A stretch of 18,575 nt of DNA, from contig CAYFUR010000073.1 in the NCBI GenBank assembly GCA_964346275.1, forward strand, positions 1 to 18,575, given 5' to 3'. Positions within the stretch are counted from its first letter, which is position 1; each line of letters opens with the position of its first letter. Shown in pieces: positions 9,345 to 16,229 of this stretch. This DNA comes from CAYFUR01 sp964346275. Its GTDB lineage: Bacteria; Sumerlaeota; Sumerlaeia; SLMS01. The notes below the pieces were generated by a model, which was not told the DNA's origin, did not search any database, and saw nothing but the letters and a program-made list of their open reading frames with translations. The translations under genes and the position numbers were made by a program.

Positions 9345-10514
9345 TCATTTCTGTTTGGGATCACCCAGGTGCCCCGCCGATTTACGCCGCGTCACCGGGC
9401 GTTCAGGGCGGTCGAATTCCGCGCGGGATTTCTTGAACTCTTCGCGAAGCCGGTCCATGAATTCCGGCAGCCGCTGGTAGAGCCGCTTCAGCTCGCGCGG
9501 CTCGTGGCGCGACAGCGAATAAGCCGTCAACAGCGGCAAGGCCACCGTCGAGTCCAGGTAGCACACCACGGAGTCGGGCAGCTTTGTCGGATCGACTTTG
9601 CCCCAGCTTACCGCCTCCGATGGCGTCGCGCCCGACAGGCCGCCGGTGTCCGGCCGCGCGTCGGTCACCTGAAGGAAATAGTCGTGCCCTTTTTCCACGA
9701 TCCCCAGCACTTCCTGAATCTGGGGCTCGGTCTGAAGCATGAAGTTCTTTGGCGACCCACCTCCCAGGATCCAGCATCCGCTCTTGCCGCCTTCCCGTTT
9801 CGCATTCAGGACGATGGAAGCGGTCTCGTTCACATCAGCGTTCACATCGAAAGAGAGCTTGTTTCCCTCCAGCGCCTTCGCGGCCACATTCATTCCAATG
9901 GAAGAATCGCCGGGCGAACTTGTGTAGACAGGCACGTCGGCGCGGTAGCATGCGGCGAGAAAAGACTTCTTGCCGATGCCGAGCGCTTTCTCACGCGCAT
10001 CGATGAACTTGCCGCAGAGCCAATGGAACTCGCCGGTGCTCATGGGCCGCTGGAAATCTTCCGTCGCGATCAGCTCGCGGAAGAAGAGGTCCGTGTCCAG
10101 CAGGACATTGTAATCGAAGAAGACGTCATATATACGGACAACGCCTTCTTCGAAGAGCACCGTATCATCGGCGAGATGGTTTCCCTGGTGCAAATCCAGC
10201 CCCAGCGCAAAATGCGTATCGTGATAGAGGTTCGCCCCCGTGCTCACCACCCAGTCCACAAAACCCGCCTCGATCAGCGGAATCAGCGCAGACATCCCCA
10301 GCCCCGCGGGCGTCAGCGCCCCCGTCAGGGTCATACCGACGGTCACATCCGGCTCAAGCATGCGTTCCACCAGGAGCCGTGCCCCCTCGCGCAGCCGCGC
10401 CGCATTATAGGCATGGAAAGACTGTTCGATCAGATCCGCCGCCGTCACATCCTTGCTGATCGGGGGAGGGGCGATCTTCGCGCCGCGAAGAAAGGGATTC
10501 GGAGTTTGGCTCAT
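9345..10514 (-). CDS. Deoxyhypusine synthase-like NAD-dependent aminobutyl transferase (probable polyamine enzyme)
   Basis: Member of the deoxyhypusine synthase family, which uses NAD to cleave spermidine and moves the aminobutyl group through an enzyme lysine. The 389-residue product keeps TLTGALTPAGLG (62-73), STGANLYHD (91-99), the SSPGDSS segment (199-205), the glycine-rich GGGSPKN (251-257) and EAVSWGK with the catalytic lysine at K306. The ATG at 10514 has GAGG upstream and is preferred over an upstream TTG. Bacteria have no eIF5A, so protein hypusination is unlikely; bacterial homologues are thought to make homospermidine or a related polyamine (established for some, inferred here). 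Two residues that in human enzyme contact spermidine (H288, D316) appear as N257 and L293. Its stop is 18 bases from that of the convergent purL. A terminator-like hairpin separates it from the upstream gene. Confidence 0.85.
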   Translation of the reverse strand: MSQTPNPFLRGAKIAPPPISKDVTAADLIEQSFHAYNAARLREGARLLVERMLEPDVTVGMTLTGALTPAGLGMSALIPLIEAGFVDWVVSTGANLYHDTHFALGLDLHQGNHLADDTVLFEEGVVRIYDVFFDYNVLLDTDLFFRELIATEDFQRPMSTGEFHWLCGKFIDAREKALGIGKKSFLAACYRADVPVYTSSPGDSSIGMNVAAKALEGNKLSFDVNADVNETASIVLNAKREGGKSGCWILGGGSPKNFMLQTEPQIQEVLGIVEKGHDYFLQVTDARPDTGGLSGATPSEAVSWGKVDPTKLPDSVVCYLDSTVALPLLTAYSLSRHEPRELKRLYQRLPEFMDRLREEFKKSRAEFDRPERPVTRRKSAGHLGDPKQK

Positions 10515-10593
10515 GGGGACCTCGCCGGGAGATAAGTCATCCACATCGTGTAACGCCGGCAAATGTGAGCCAGCGCCCTGCTTGAATCAAGGG

Positions 10594-10634
10594 CGAAAGA
10601 AAGACCGCGCCCCGGCGGCATGGCCCGGGCGCGG
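10594..10634 (-). terminator. Rho-independent terminator of the glutamate-synthase-like gene
   Basis: CCGCGCCC (10605-10612) and GGGCGCGG (10627-10634) form a perfect 8-bp stem. On the - strand it is followed by TCTTTCTTTCG (10604 down to 10594), a T-rich tail. It begins 30 bases after the stop codon at 10664, the expected place for ending that transcript before the deoxyhypusine-synthase-like gene. Confidence 0.72.
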
Positions 10635-10663
10635 CAGAGAGTCGTTCCGGAAAAGTCCGGCAA

Positions 10664-12253
10664 TCAGGCGAGGAGGATTTCCTCCGCTTTGCCGCGATAA
10701 GCATCCATCAGATAAGGCACACCAGAAACGTCCGTGGCTTCCCTGGTCAGAGACATCAAGTCATTACGGGTCAGGCAGTCCAGGCGGAAGTTTCGGCTTC
10801 CGGCCATGAGCTGCTGAAGGCCTGTCTTGAACTTCTGTGTATACGTATAGAGAGCCATGGCGCCGAGGGGGATGTTCTTCACCTCTCCGCCGAATTTCTC
10901 TTTCAGGTCCTCATAGCAAACGAAGATTTCTTCCACGCTGGTGCCGTATTTGGACACCGTGCGCGGCAGGTCGTGTCCCTGGATCCAGTGGCCAACATTC
11001 TTGCCCACCATGCCGGGGATCATCAACGCCCGGCCCATGCAGACAGCTTTGAAGTAGGGGGCACCCATCGCCAGGGCCTTATAGACGCCGGTTTCATCGG
11101 AGAAACCGCCGGCCATGGCGAGGTCTGGCACCCGGTGCCCCTTCGCGGTCAGCTTCTCGGCAAAATCATAGGCCAGAGACTGAAGATAAAACGTCGGGAT
11201 TCCCCATTCATTCATCATCGGCCAGGGACTCATCCCGGTGCCGCCGGGGGCGCCGTCGATGGTCAGCAGATCGATCCTGGCCTCCGACGCATAGCGCATC
11301 GCCATGGCCAGTTCCGTCATGGAATAGGCACCGGTCTTCAGAGTAATGCGCTTATAGCCCATGTCGCGAAGCACCTGGACACGCTCGAGGAACCCTTCCT
11401 TGTCAACAAAGCCAAGACGCGAGTGACGCTCGAATTCTTTCAGCGCGCCGTCCTTGTAGGCCGCCTGCACTTCGTGGTGCGTCGGGTCAGGAAGAACAAT
11501 ATAGCCGCGCTTCTTCAGTTCCAGCGCGCGCTCCAGGCTTTTCACCTTGATTTCACCGCCAATGGACTTGGCGCCCTGGCCCCACTTCAGCTCGATCGTG
11601 TCCAGTCCATGCTTTTCCAGTACGTATTCCGCCGTCCCCAGGCGCGTATCCTCCACATTGAGCTGGACCAGGATCTCGCCATAACCCTCGTGATATCGCT
11701 TATAGGTCTCAATGCGGCGATCCATCTCCGGCGACTTCTTCACCAGCCCGTCGTTGGTCAGTTCCAGCCCCGGATCAATACCGCACACATTCTCGCCGCA
11801 AACCAGCGTGATCCCAGAAATCGCCGCCCCGACCGCAAAATGCTCCCAGTTCACACGCGCAATTTCCGTCGACCCCAGCGCGCCGGTGAAGATCGGCACC
11901 CGCATGGGAACCTTCTTCTCCCATCCGTAGGAGGTTTCCGTGTCGGCCCGGTTGAAGACCGCAGTGTCCGGCCCCGCTTCTTCTCCCTCGGGCAAACCCC
12001 GCGCGCCCACCGCATAGCCCTGGATATTCAGGTGCGAGTAGTCAACGGGGTACTCCTTGTCGGCGCCTGATGTTGATTCGCCGAACATTTTGGGGTAGAG
12101 TGTTTCCCGCCCGCGCAAGGAACTCAGCCAGATATCGCAGCCGCCTTTGCAGCCATCGACACAAACCGAACAGATGCCGGAAACAGGCGCCACGCTCTTG
12201 GAACGATTGAAAGTCCCGATCGCGTCGTTGGAATTCGGAGTTCTCAGATTCAT
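10664..12253 (-). CDS. FMN-binding glutamate synthase-like protein (GltB central/FMN domain only)
   Basis: The 529-residue protein corresponds to the FMN/synthase TIM-barrel part of glutamate synthase, without the N-terminal glutaminase or the C-terminal beta-helix. Seen: KWGQGAKSIGGE (223-234), TIDGAPGGTGMSP (332-344) and AMAGGFSDETGVYKALAMGA (379-398), the flavin- and 2-oxoglutarate-site segments of the family. The ATG at 12253 has GAAGGA about 10 bases upstream; the frame is open further to 12484, but that part resembles non-coding leader. N-terminal cysteines C28, C31, C35 and C39 form a CX2CX3CX3C pattern, while the normal [3Fe-4S] cysteines are absent from the usual place (CMGRALMIPGMVG, about 405-417). 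Probably a flavin (and possibly Fe-S) oxidoreductase, needing an ammonia or electron partner not encoded here. Whether it makes glutamate is unproven. Confidence 0.85.
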   Translation of the reverse strand: MNLRTPNSNDAIGTFNRSKSVAPVSGICSVCVDGCKGGCDIWLSSLRGRETLYPKMFGESTSGADKEYPVDYSHLNIQGYAVGARGLPEGEEAGPDTAVFNRADTETSYGWEKKVPMRVPIFTGALGSTEIARVNWEHFAVGAAISGITLVCGENVCGIDPGLELTNDGLVKKSPEMDRRIETYKRYHEGYGEILVQLNVEDTRLGTAEYVLEKHGLDTIELKWGQGAKSIGGEIKVKSLERALELKKRGYIVLPDPTHHEVQAAYKDGALKEFERHSRLGFVDKEGFLERVQVLRDMGYKRITLKTGAYSMTELAMAMRYASEARIDLLTIDGAPGGTGMSPWPMMNEWGIPTFYLQSLAYDFAEKLTAKGHRVPDLAMAGGFSDETGVYKALAMGAPYFKAVCMGRALMIPGMVGKNVGHWIQGHDLPRTVSKYGTSVEEIFVCYEDLKEKFGGEVKNIPLGAMALYTYTQKFKTGLQQLMAGSRNFRLDCLTRNDLMSLTREATDVSGVPYLMDAYRGKAEEILLA

Positions 12254-12547
12254 CGTGCTTTGTCCTTCTTCCCTTAAGATTGGCGGGGACCCGACGCAAA
12301 ACCATCCCTTCTCGCGAGAGGAAACCTTCTGGTTTGCGTGCAGAGAGAGTCTGGTTTGATCAATGGCGCGGGGGTCTGCGCCTCCAGACGTTCCCCGGTC
12401 CCCTGATAGGCGGTTGCCTCCCGGTGGCGAAAATGGAAAAGCCAGAAAGGAAGTTCCTCCACTTTCCGCCGGCAACCAGAACACTCTGCTAGGGACAAAC
12501 CGCGAAGATGTCCACGGGAAATTCCGAAAGATCCTGATTTTTTATAC
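12254..12547 (-). other. Long untranslated leader of the glutamate-synthase-like gene
   Basis: About 295 bases lie between the inferred transcription start and the ATG at 12253. I see short potential stems (AGGC-AACC-GCCT, GTCTG/CAGAC, and the palindrome TCTCGCGAGA at about 12314-12323), but no riboswitch or RNA family that I can name; I compared it by eye with glutamine, glycine, fluoride and SAM riboswitch cores without a match. The 3' end carries the ribosome-binding site GAAGGA. No convincing small gene is present in any frame. Confidence 0.4.
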
Positions 12548-12553
12548 TATTGC

Positions 12554-12581
12554 ATTATATCAAATTTGTTACGCCTGGAAA
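12554..12581 (-). promoter_or_regulatory. Probable sigma-70 promoter of the glutamate-synthase-like gene
   Basis: On the - strand a perfect TATAAT (12559-12554) lies 16 bases downstream of TTTCCA (12581-12576), which matches the -35 consensus at four of six positions. The site is in the most AT-rich stretch of the region, just beyond the rpsT terminator and reading towards the glutamate-synthase-like gene. Transcription would begin near 12547. Confidence 0.55.
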
Positions 12582-12593
12582 ACAGAAAGGCCG

Positions 12594-12630
12594 GAAATAA
12601 AGAAACGCTCCCAACTTCCGGGAGCGTTTC
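12594..12630 (-). terminator. Rho-independent terminator of rpsT
   Basis: Perfect 11-bp stem GAAACGCTCCC (12602-12612) and GGGAGCGTTTC (12620-12630) with a 7-base loop. On the - strand it is followed by the T-rich sequence TTTATTTCC. It lies 39 bases after the rpsT stop codon. Confidence 0.88.
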
Positions 12631-12668
12631 CAAAATCTCATTCTCTCATGAGCCTTCCGGCCCGGGAC

Positions 12669-12968
12669 TTACTCTTCCGGCGAGCCTTCAGCCCCCTGAG
12701 ACGCCGTCTTCAGCTCGTGAGCATGCTTCATCAGGCGGCTCTGCTGGCGGCTCATCGCGTTCTTCTTGATCAGCTTGGTCTTCGCAGCCTTGGCCAGCTT
12801 CGCCTGGGCCGCCTTGACCTGCTCATCGACGTGGTCGACGTCTTTCGAGAGGATGGCCTTCTTGGCGCTCTTGACAGCGGTCCGCATGTCCGATCGCTTG
12901 GCGCGATTATGCACACGGAGGCGTTCGTTCTGGCGGGCGCGCTTCTTTGCAGACTGTTTATTCGGCAC
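12669..12968 (-). CDS. rpsT: 30S ribosomal protein S20
   Basis: Small basic protein that binds 16S rRNA (h9/h44) and helps early 30S assembly. The 99-residue sequence starts PNKQSAKKRARQNERLRVHNRAKRS after the initiator, the usual S20 N-terminus, followed by three long helices rich in Lys/Ala (SAKKAI, AQAKLAKAAKTKLIKKNA, SRQQSRLMK). The start is GTG at 12968: no ATG is possible before the conserved PNK, and AGGAG lies 7 bases upstream. The protein is about ten residues longer than typical because of an acidic tail (QGAEGSPEE). A strong terminator follows; the helix-turn-helix gene lies 145 bases upstream on the same strand and could be cotranscribed. Confidence 0.97.
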   Translation of the reverse strand: MPNKQSAKKRARQNERLRVHNRAKRSDMRTAVKSAKKAILSKDVDHVDEQVKAAQAKLAKAAKTKLIKKNAMSRQQSRLMKHAHELKTASQGAEGSPEE

Positions 12969-13113
12969 GGATGACTCCTGTATCTTGGCTTCAATGTTTT
13001 TGAGGGCAAACGGCTCGTGGATGCGGGAGGCCCTCAGCAAATGCAGCGCGCATCTCTGCCGCCAAGACACCCCCCTCGTCAACGGCAAAGTAAAGCAAGA
13101 TCAGGAAAACCCG

Positions 13114-13368
13114 TCAAATCCCGCTCCCCCGCCGGCGCAGCCAGTCCAGCAGGCTTTCCCGAAATATCCGAAGGCCGCGTTTGCCGTGGCGAACCGCCGC
13201 GAATTCCCCCATTTCCACAAGCTCGTAAACACGGCGCCGATCCATATCAAGCAGACGGGCCACGCGATGGGGCGCCAGCAGAGGCGGAAGGGCCAGCTCC
13301 TCGATCTGGCGGACGTAATCTTCCACTCCGTGGTGTTCGCCAATGGAAACCTGCCGGTGGCTGCTCAT
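13114..13368 (-). CDS. Small excisionase/MerR-type helix-turn-helix DNA-binding protein
   Basis: 84 residues. Residues about 31-78 (PHRVARLLDMDRRRVYELVE, then a short wing with HGKRGLRIFR and ESLLDWLRRR) match the HTH_17/excisionase-type winged helix-turn-helix seen in MerR-like regulators and phage excisionases. The N-terminal 25 residues are acidic and of no recognisable family. The start is ATG at 13368, with GAGGGAT about 9 bases upstream; a TTG one codon earlier is the alternative. No integrase or attachment site is nearby, so a local transcription regulator is more likely than an excisionase. A 24-base inverted repeat immediately upstream is a likely autoregulatory operator. The gene precedes rpsT on the same strand. 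Targets are unknown. Confidence 0.78.
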   Translation of the reverse strand: MSSHRQVSIGEHHGVEDYVRQIEELALPPLLAPHRVARLLDMDRRRVYELVEMGEFAAVRHGKRGLRIFRESLLDWLRRRGSGI

Positions 13369-13370
13369 CA

Positions 13371-13380
13371 AGGGATCCCT
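13371..13380 (-). promoter_or_regulatory. Palindrome overlapping the ribosome-binding site of the helix-turn-helix gene
   Basis: AGGGATCCCT is a perfect 10-base palindrome, 2 bases upstream of the ATG at 13368. It includes the GAGGGAT that serves as ribosome-binding site, so it could bind a protein dimer, or the purine stretch could be partly occluded. It may be chance. Confidence 0.35.
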
Positions 13381-13381
13381 C

Positions 13382-13405
13382 TTTCCGGTAAATTCTTAAC
13401 GGAAA
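13382..13405. promoter_or_regulatory. Inverted repeat, candidate operator of the helix-turn-helix gene
   Basis: TTTCCGGTAA (13382-13391), spacer ATTC, TTAACGGAAA (13396-13405): two 10-base arms matching at nine of ten positions. It starts 14 bases upstream of the ATG at 13368, where a bound dimer would cover the start region of the transcript. The pairing of a small DNA-binding gene with an adjacent dyad suggests autoregulation; this is inference. Confidence 0.5.
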
Positions 13406-13494
13406 TCTGTCGAGGATCCGGCTTAACTGTCTCTTGACTGGCTCTGAAGGGTTTCTGGATTCTTGGCGATCATTGGAAGAAACAACACCCGAAA

Positions 13495-14109
13495 ATGAAC
13501 ATCCTTCCTCCCCTCTTATTCAGCCTTTTCCTGGCCGGATTGTTTGCCCTCCCGGTCGCGTGGGGATTCGTGCGCGGCATCGAGTCCGCCGCCGATCCTT
13601 CTCACCGCTCCACCCCGGCTTCGCCCTGGCATTTCTTCGACCACACATGGAGGCGTTGGCGGCGGCGCGTGGTGGGGATTGTCGTCATGATCTGCGCCTG
13701 TTGGCTCTTCTATGCCATCTTCAGCACCAACAGTTATTTCACCAGGCGGTTTTACCACCTGGCCCTGGAAAGCGCCACCATCGCGGCGATCCCTCTTTTC
13801 CTCCTGTTCGCCAACGTGGGCTTCTGTTACGCGGCCGCGCCATATTACCGGAACATTGCCGGCTTGGCCGCCCTGGCGGCGTGCCTTTCCGTCCTCAGCT
13901 TCGTCGTCGGATTCATCCTCCTGACCTTCTCCCCGTTTCCCCCCTCATTCATCACATTCCAGATCTGGATGAAGAACGGATACGTCCTCGGCTCGAACCA
14001 ACTCAACATTACCCCCTTCTACCTCGTCTTCCTTGCCGCCCTCTTTTGGCTGGCCGCCTCTTTCTGGGCCCACCGAAAAAACGAACGCTGGTTTCGCTTC
14101 GCTGAATAG
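13495..14109 (+). CDS. Integral membrane protein of unknown function, five predicted helices
   Basis: I do not recognise the family. The 204-residue product has hydrophobic segments at about residues 4-25, 59-79, 93-115, 121-147 and 172-192. Basic residues flank the second helix (HTWRRWRRR, 50-58), and the tail HRKNERWFRFAE is basic/aromatic; by the positive-inside rule both lie in the cytoplasm. No catalytic or transport motif is visible. The ATG at 13495 has a weak GGAAG about 12 bases upstream; a second frame over the same bases lacks coherent hydrophobic structure and is rejected. It faces away from the helix-turn-helix gene and converges on the cupin gene, with 11 bases between stop codons and no terminator. 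Confidence 0.72.
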   Translation: MNILPPLLFSLFLAGLFALPVAWGFVRGIESAADPSHRSTPASPWHFFDHTWRRWRRRVVGIVVMICACWLFYAIFSTNSYFTRRFYHLALESATIAAIPLFLLFANVGFCYAAAPYYRNIAGLAALAACLSVLSFVVGFILLTFSPFPPSFITFQIWMKNGYVLGSNQLNITPFYLVFLAALFWLAASFWAHRKNERWFRFAE

Positions 14110-14120
14110 AGCAAGCCGCC

Positions 14121-14489
14121 TTACTGGTCGTCGCGATGGACCGTATCCGCAGCGAACGCGGGCACGCAGACCGCAAGATAGACTGCCCCCTCTTCCCCGG
14201 GTGTGCTGTAGCGCACCCATTCGCCCGCCGGAGCATGGACGGCCTGCCCGGCGGCAACGTTCACCACTCCCCCTTCATGCTCCACGTGAAGCACACCGCT
14301 TAAAACCACGGTAAACTCGTCAAACTCGGGCCGCTGTCCCGGCTCTTCCCACCCGCCTGGCGATTGCATGCGGGCCACACTCAATCCCTCGTGGCCGGTG
14401 TTCACTCGGCCGATAAACTCGTCGATCAATTTGGGTTTGTTGCCAGCCGCTTCAACGCGGCTCGGCTGGGAGATCAGGGTCACGGCCAT
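14121..14489 (-). CDS. Small single-domain cupin protein
   Basis: 122 residues forming one cupin barrel. Seen: a degenerate first motif around residues 47-70 (GQRPEFDEFTVVLSGVLHVEHEGG) and a second motif GQAVHAPAGEWVRYSTPGEEGAVYLAV (in pieces, about 80-108). Only one clear metal-ligand type histidine pattern is visible: E55/E58 in motif 1 and H85 in motif 2, fewer than in a full metal cupin, so metal binding is uncertain. The ATG at 14489 is supported by a strong AGGAGGAAG 8 bases upstream. Cupins of this size range from sugar-binding to dioxygenase-like or regulatory proteins; nothing in the context narrows this. It is transcribed away from the chaperone operon. Confidence 0.8.
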   Translation of the reverse strand: MAVTLISQPSRVEAAGNKPKLIDEFIGRVNTGHEGLSVARMQSPGGWEEPGQRPEFDEFTVVLSGVLHVEHEGGVVNVAAGQAVHAPAGEWVRYSTPGEEGAVYLAVCVPAFAADTVHRDDQ

Positions 14490-14783
14490 AGCGAGTCTTC
14501 CTCCTGTTTTTCCTGAATGATACGGGATCAGGGAATTTGAGTTGATGAGAGCAGGAACACGAGCCAGATTCATGCTCACCCCGCATGGTGGGGAAATCGC
14601 CCTGCAAAGCCCTCTTCTCGCTTTCCTTCCAGGTCTTTTTCCTTGCTCTGTGCTGGCTGCGGGAATTTATTCGGCAAGTGCCCCGGACCGAGCGCGTCCG
14701 GGGGATCTCCTGCGCCTTTTCCGATGGGATTCCGATTCCCAAGCCGCGCTCGAAAGAACGCCGCAACTTCCCAGGAACACCTC
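14490..14783. other. Divergent intergenic region before the chaperone operon
   Basis: The 294 bases between the cupin and J-like genes must hold promoters for both. A weak + strand candidate is TTGCTC (14643-14648), 17 bases, TTTATT (14666-14671). A perfect 8-bp hairpin, CCCCGGAC (14681-14688) with GTCCGGGG (14696-14703) and a 7-base loop, would lie at the start of such a transcript; no T-run follows, so it is probably not a terminator. I find no CIRCE (TTAGCACTC-N9-GAGTGCTAA) and no clear heat-shock sigma promoter. The J-like frame is open upstream to 14643 but looks non-coding. Confidence 0.35.
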
Positions 14784-16229
14784 ATGCCCTCTGAAAACAG
14801 TGCTTACACAATACTTGGCCTGCCGAAAGGGGCCTCGGACAAAGAAGTCAAGAACGCCTACGTTCATCTCGTCAAGAAATACGATCCAGAGAAGCACACA
14901 GACCGCTTCATGGTGATCCAGCAGGCCTACGACCGCCTCCGCGATCCCAAGCTCCGCGCCCGCGAGGACGTCTTTACCTATAACCTCGCCATGGGCGAAT
15001 ACCTCTTCCAGGAAGACGAAAAGTGGAAGGACGACGAGGCGCAGCCCGAGGACAGCCATATTGAGAAGCTCCGCGCCGATTATCTCGAAGATCCGATGAA
15101 TGACCAAGGCAAGCGCAACTTCTGCCGCGAGCTCTTCCGCCGCGCCCACTACTTCGTCCGGCGCAAACAATTCAGCGACGCGATCCGCGATTGGGGCGAA
15201 ATCCTCGAGCACGAGCCATCCCACTCCCGCGCACGCCATAATCTCGAACTCGCCTGCGCAAGCCTCGGAATCTCCTATGCGCTCCACGGCCTCCACGAAG
15301 AGTCCGTCGAACTCATCGAGCGCGCCCTGCAGTTGAATCCCGACAACACCTCTCTGATGCACAATCTGGCGCTGATTTCCGAACATGCCCGCGATGCCAA
15401 CCGCACTCTCTACTACTGGGAAGAGGTGATTAACCGCTGGAAGGCGAAGCTCAATCGAGACAAGGACAACGAATACCTCCGCCAGTGCATCCTGGAGGCC
15501 CTCAGCCACCAGGCCGATCTCAACGAGGAGCCGTGGACCCGCAAGGCCCGCATGGAAGCCCAGGAAGAACACGCCGGAGAGGGTGAAACTCCCGCATCGC
15601 AGCGGCCGAGTTCCAGCGCAGTGGAAATGCCCTCAAGGCAAGACGTGCAAAAGCCCGCGGGCGAACAATCCAGCGGAGAGGTTCGCCGCACCGCTCCCGC
15701 TCAGAAATCGTCTCTCGAACGTTATCGCGAAATCGTCGAATTGAATCCTGGTGATTTCGACTCCCACTTTCAGCTCTGCAATAAGCTGATGGAGGAGAAA
15801 CTCTACGGCGAGGCGGTCACGGAGCTGGAAAAACTCCTGAAGAAAAACCCCAAGAATACCGAAATCTGGAACCTCCTCGGCTGGGGCCACCTCAATAATG
15901 GCCAGAAGGATAAAGCCTTCACCTGCTGGAAACGCAGCATGAACATCGATCCGAAAAACCCAGACACCCGCGAGCAGCTTGTTCGCGCCCACCTGATGAT
16001 GGGCAAGGCCTTCCGCAACAAAGGCATCTTTACCCAGGCCCTTGTCCACTTCAAACAACTGCTCTCCCTGATGCCGAAAAGCGCCGAAGTTCACCTCGAA
16101 ATCGCCGCCACCTACGACATGAAAGGCGACGTGCGGTCCGCCGCCCAGGCCTATAACCAGGTCATGGCCCTGGACCCCAAGAACAAGGTCGCCAAGAAGG
16201 CCCTCAATGACTTGAGGATGAAGCGCTGA
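14784..16229 (+). CDS. J-like domain plus TPR protein lacking the HPD motif, first gene of a chaperone operon
   Basis: 481 residues. Residues 7-58 align with a J domain (AYTILGLPKGASDKEVKNAY, LVKKY, then FMVIQQAYDRLRDPKLR), but the loop reads YDPEKH: the invariant His-Pro-Asp is replaced by Asp-Pro-Glu (D34, P35, E36), and the loop is shortened. A linker (60-115) leads to TPR-like helices (about 115-250), a low-complexity Ser/Gln/Glu-rich stretch (252-310), and further TPRs (about 312-480, with LNPGDFDSHFQLCNKLMEEK, NPKNTEIWNLLGWGHLNNGQ, MPKSAEVHLEIAATYDMKGD). TPRs usually bind protein partners. The ATG at 14784 has AGGA 8 bases upstream and starts just before the J-like domain. It overlaps grpE by one base (TGATG), so translation is coupled. 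Proposed role: adaptor or co-chaperone of the Hsp70 two genes downstream. Confidence 0.88.
   Translation: MPSENSAYTILGLPKGASDKEVKNAYVHLVKKYDPEKHTDRFMVIQQAYDRLRDPKLRAREDVFTYNLAMGEYLFQEDEKWKDDEAQPEDSHIEKLRADYLEDPMNDQGKRNFCRELFRRAHYFVRRKQFSDAIRDWGEILEHEPSHSRARHNLELACASLGISYALHGLHEESVELIERALQLNPDNTSLMHNLALISEHARDANRTLYYWEEVINRWKAKLNRDKDNEYLRQCILEALSHQADLNEEPWTRKARMEAQEEHAGEGETPASQRPSSSAVEMPSRQDVQKPAGEQSSGEVRRTAPAQKSSLERYREIVELNPGDFDSHFQLCNKLMEEKLYGEAVTELEKLLKKNPKNTEIWNLLGWGHLNNGQKDKAFTCWKRSMNIDPKNPDTREQLVRAHLMMGKAFRNKGIFTQALVHFKQLLSLMPKSAEVHLEIAATYDMKGDVRSAAQAYNQVMALDPKNKVAKKALNDLRMKR

Noticed and set aside
12254..12484. N-terminal extension of the glutamate-synthase-like protein
   Set aside because: The open frame extends upstream, but the translated part is Pro/Ser/Gly-rich with no family resemblance, and the ATG at 12253 has its own ribosome-binding site.
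12254..12547. Known riboswitch in the long leader
   Set aside because: Compared by eye with glutamine, glycine, fluoride and SAM cores; none of the conserved segments is present in the right order.
13114..13405. Phage or integrative-element remnant suggested by the excisionase-type helix-turn-helix gene
   Set aside because: No integrase, attachment-site repeat or tRNA is nearby, and the flanks are ordinary chromosomal genes, so a simple regulator is more likely.
13434..14105. Overlapping + strand frame of 223 codons in the membrane-protein region
   Set aside because: Pro/Arg/His-rich and without hydrophobic segments, whereas the frame from 13495 encodes five coherent helices.
14490..14783. 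CIRCE/HrcA element or heat-shock sigma promoter before the chaperone operon
   Set aside because: No TTAGCACTC/GAGTGCTAA pair and no clear CTTGAA/CCCCAT-type promoter was found; the hairpin at 14681-14703 does not match CIRCE.
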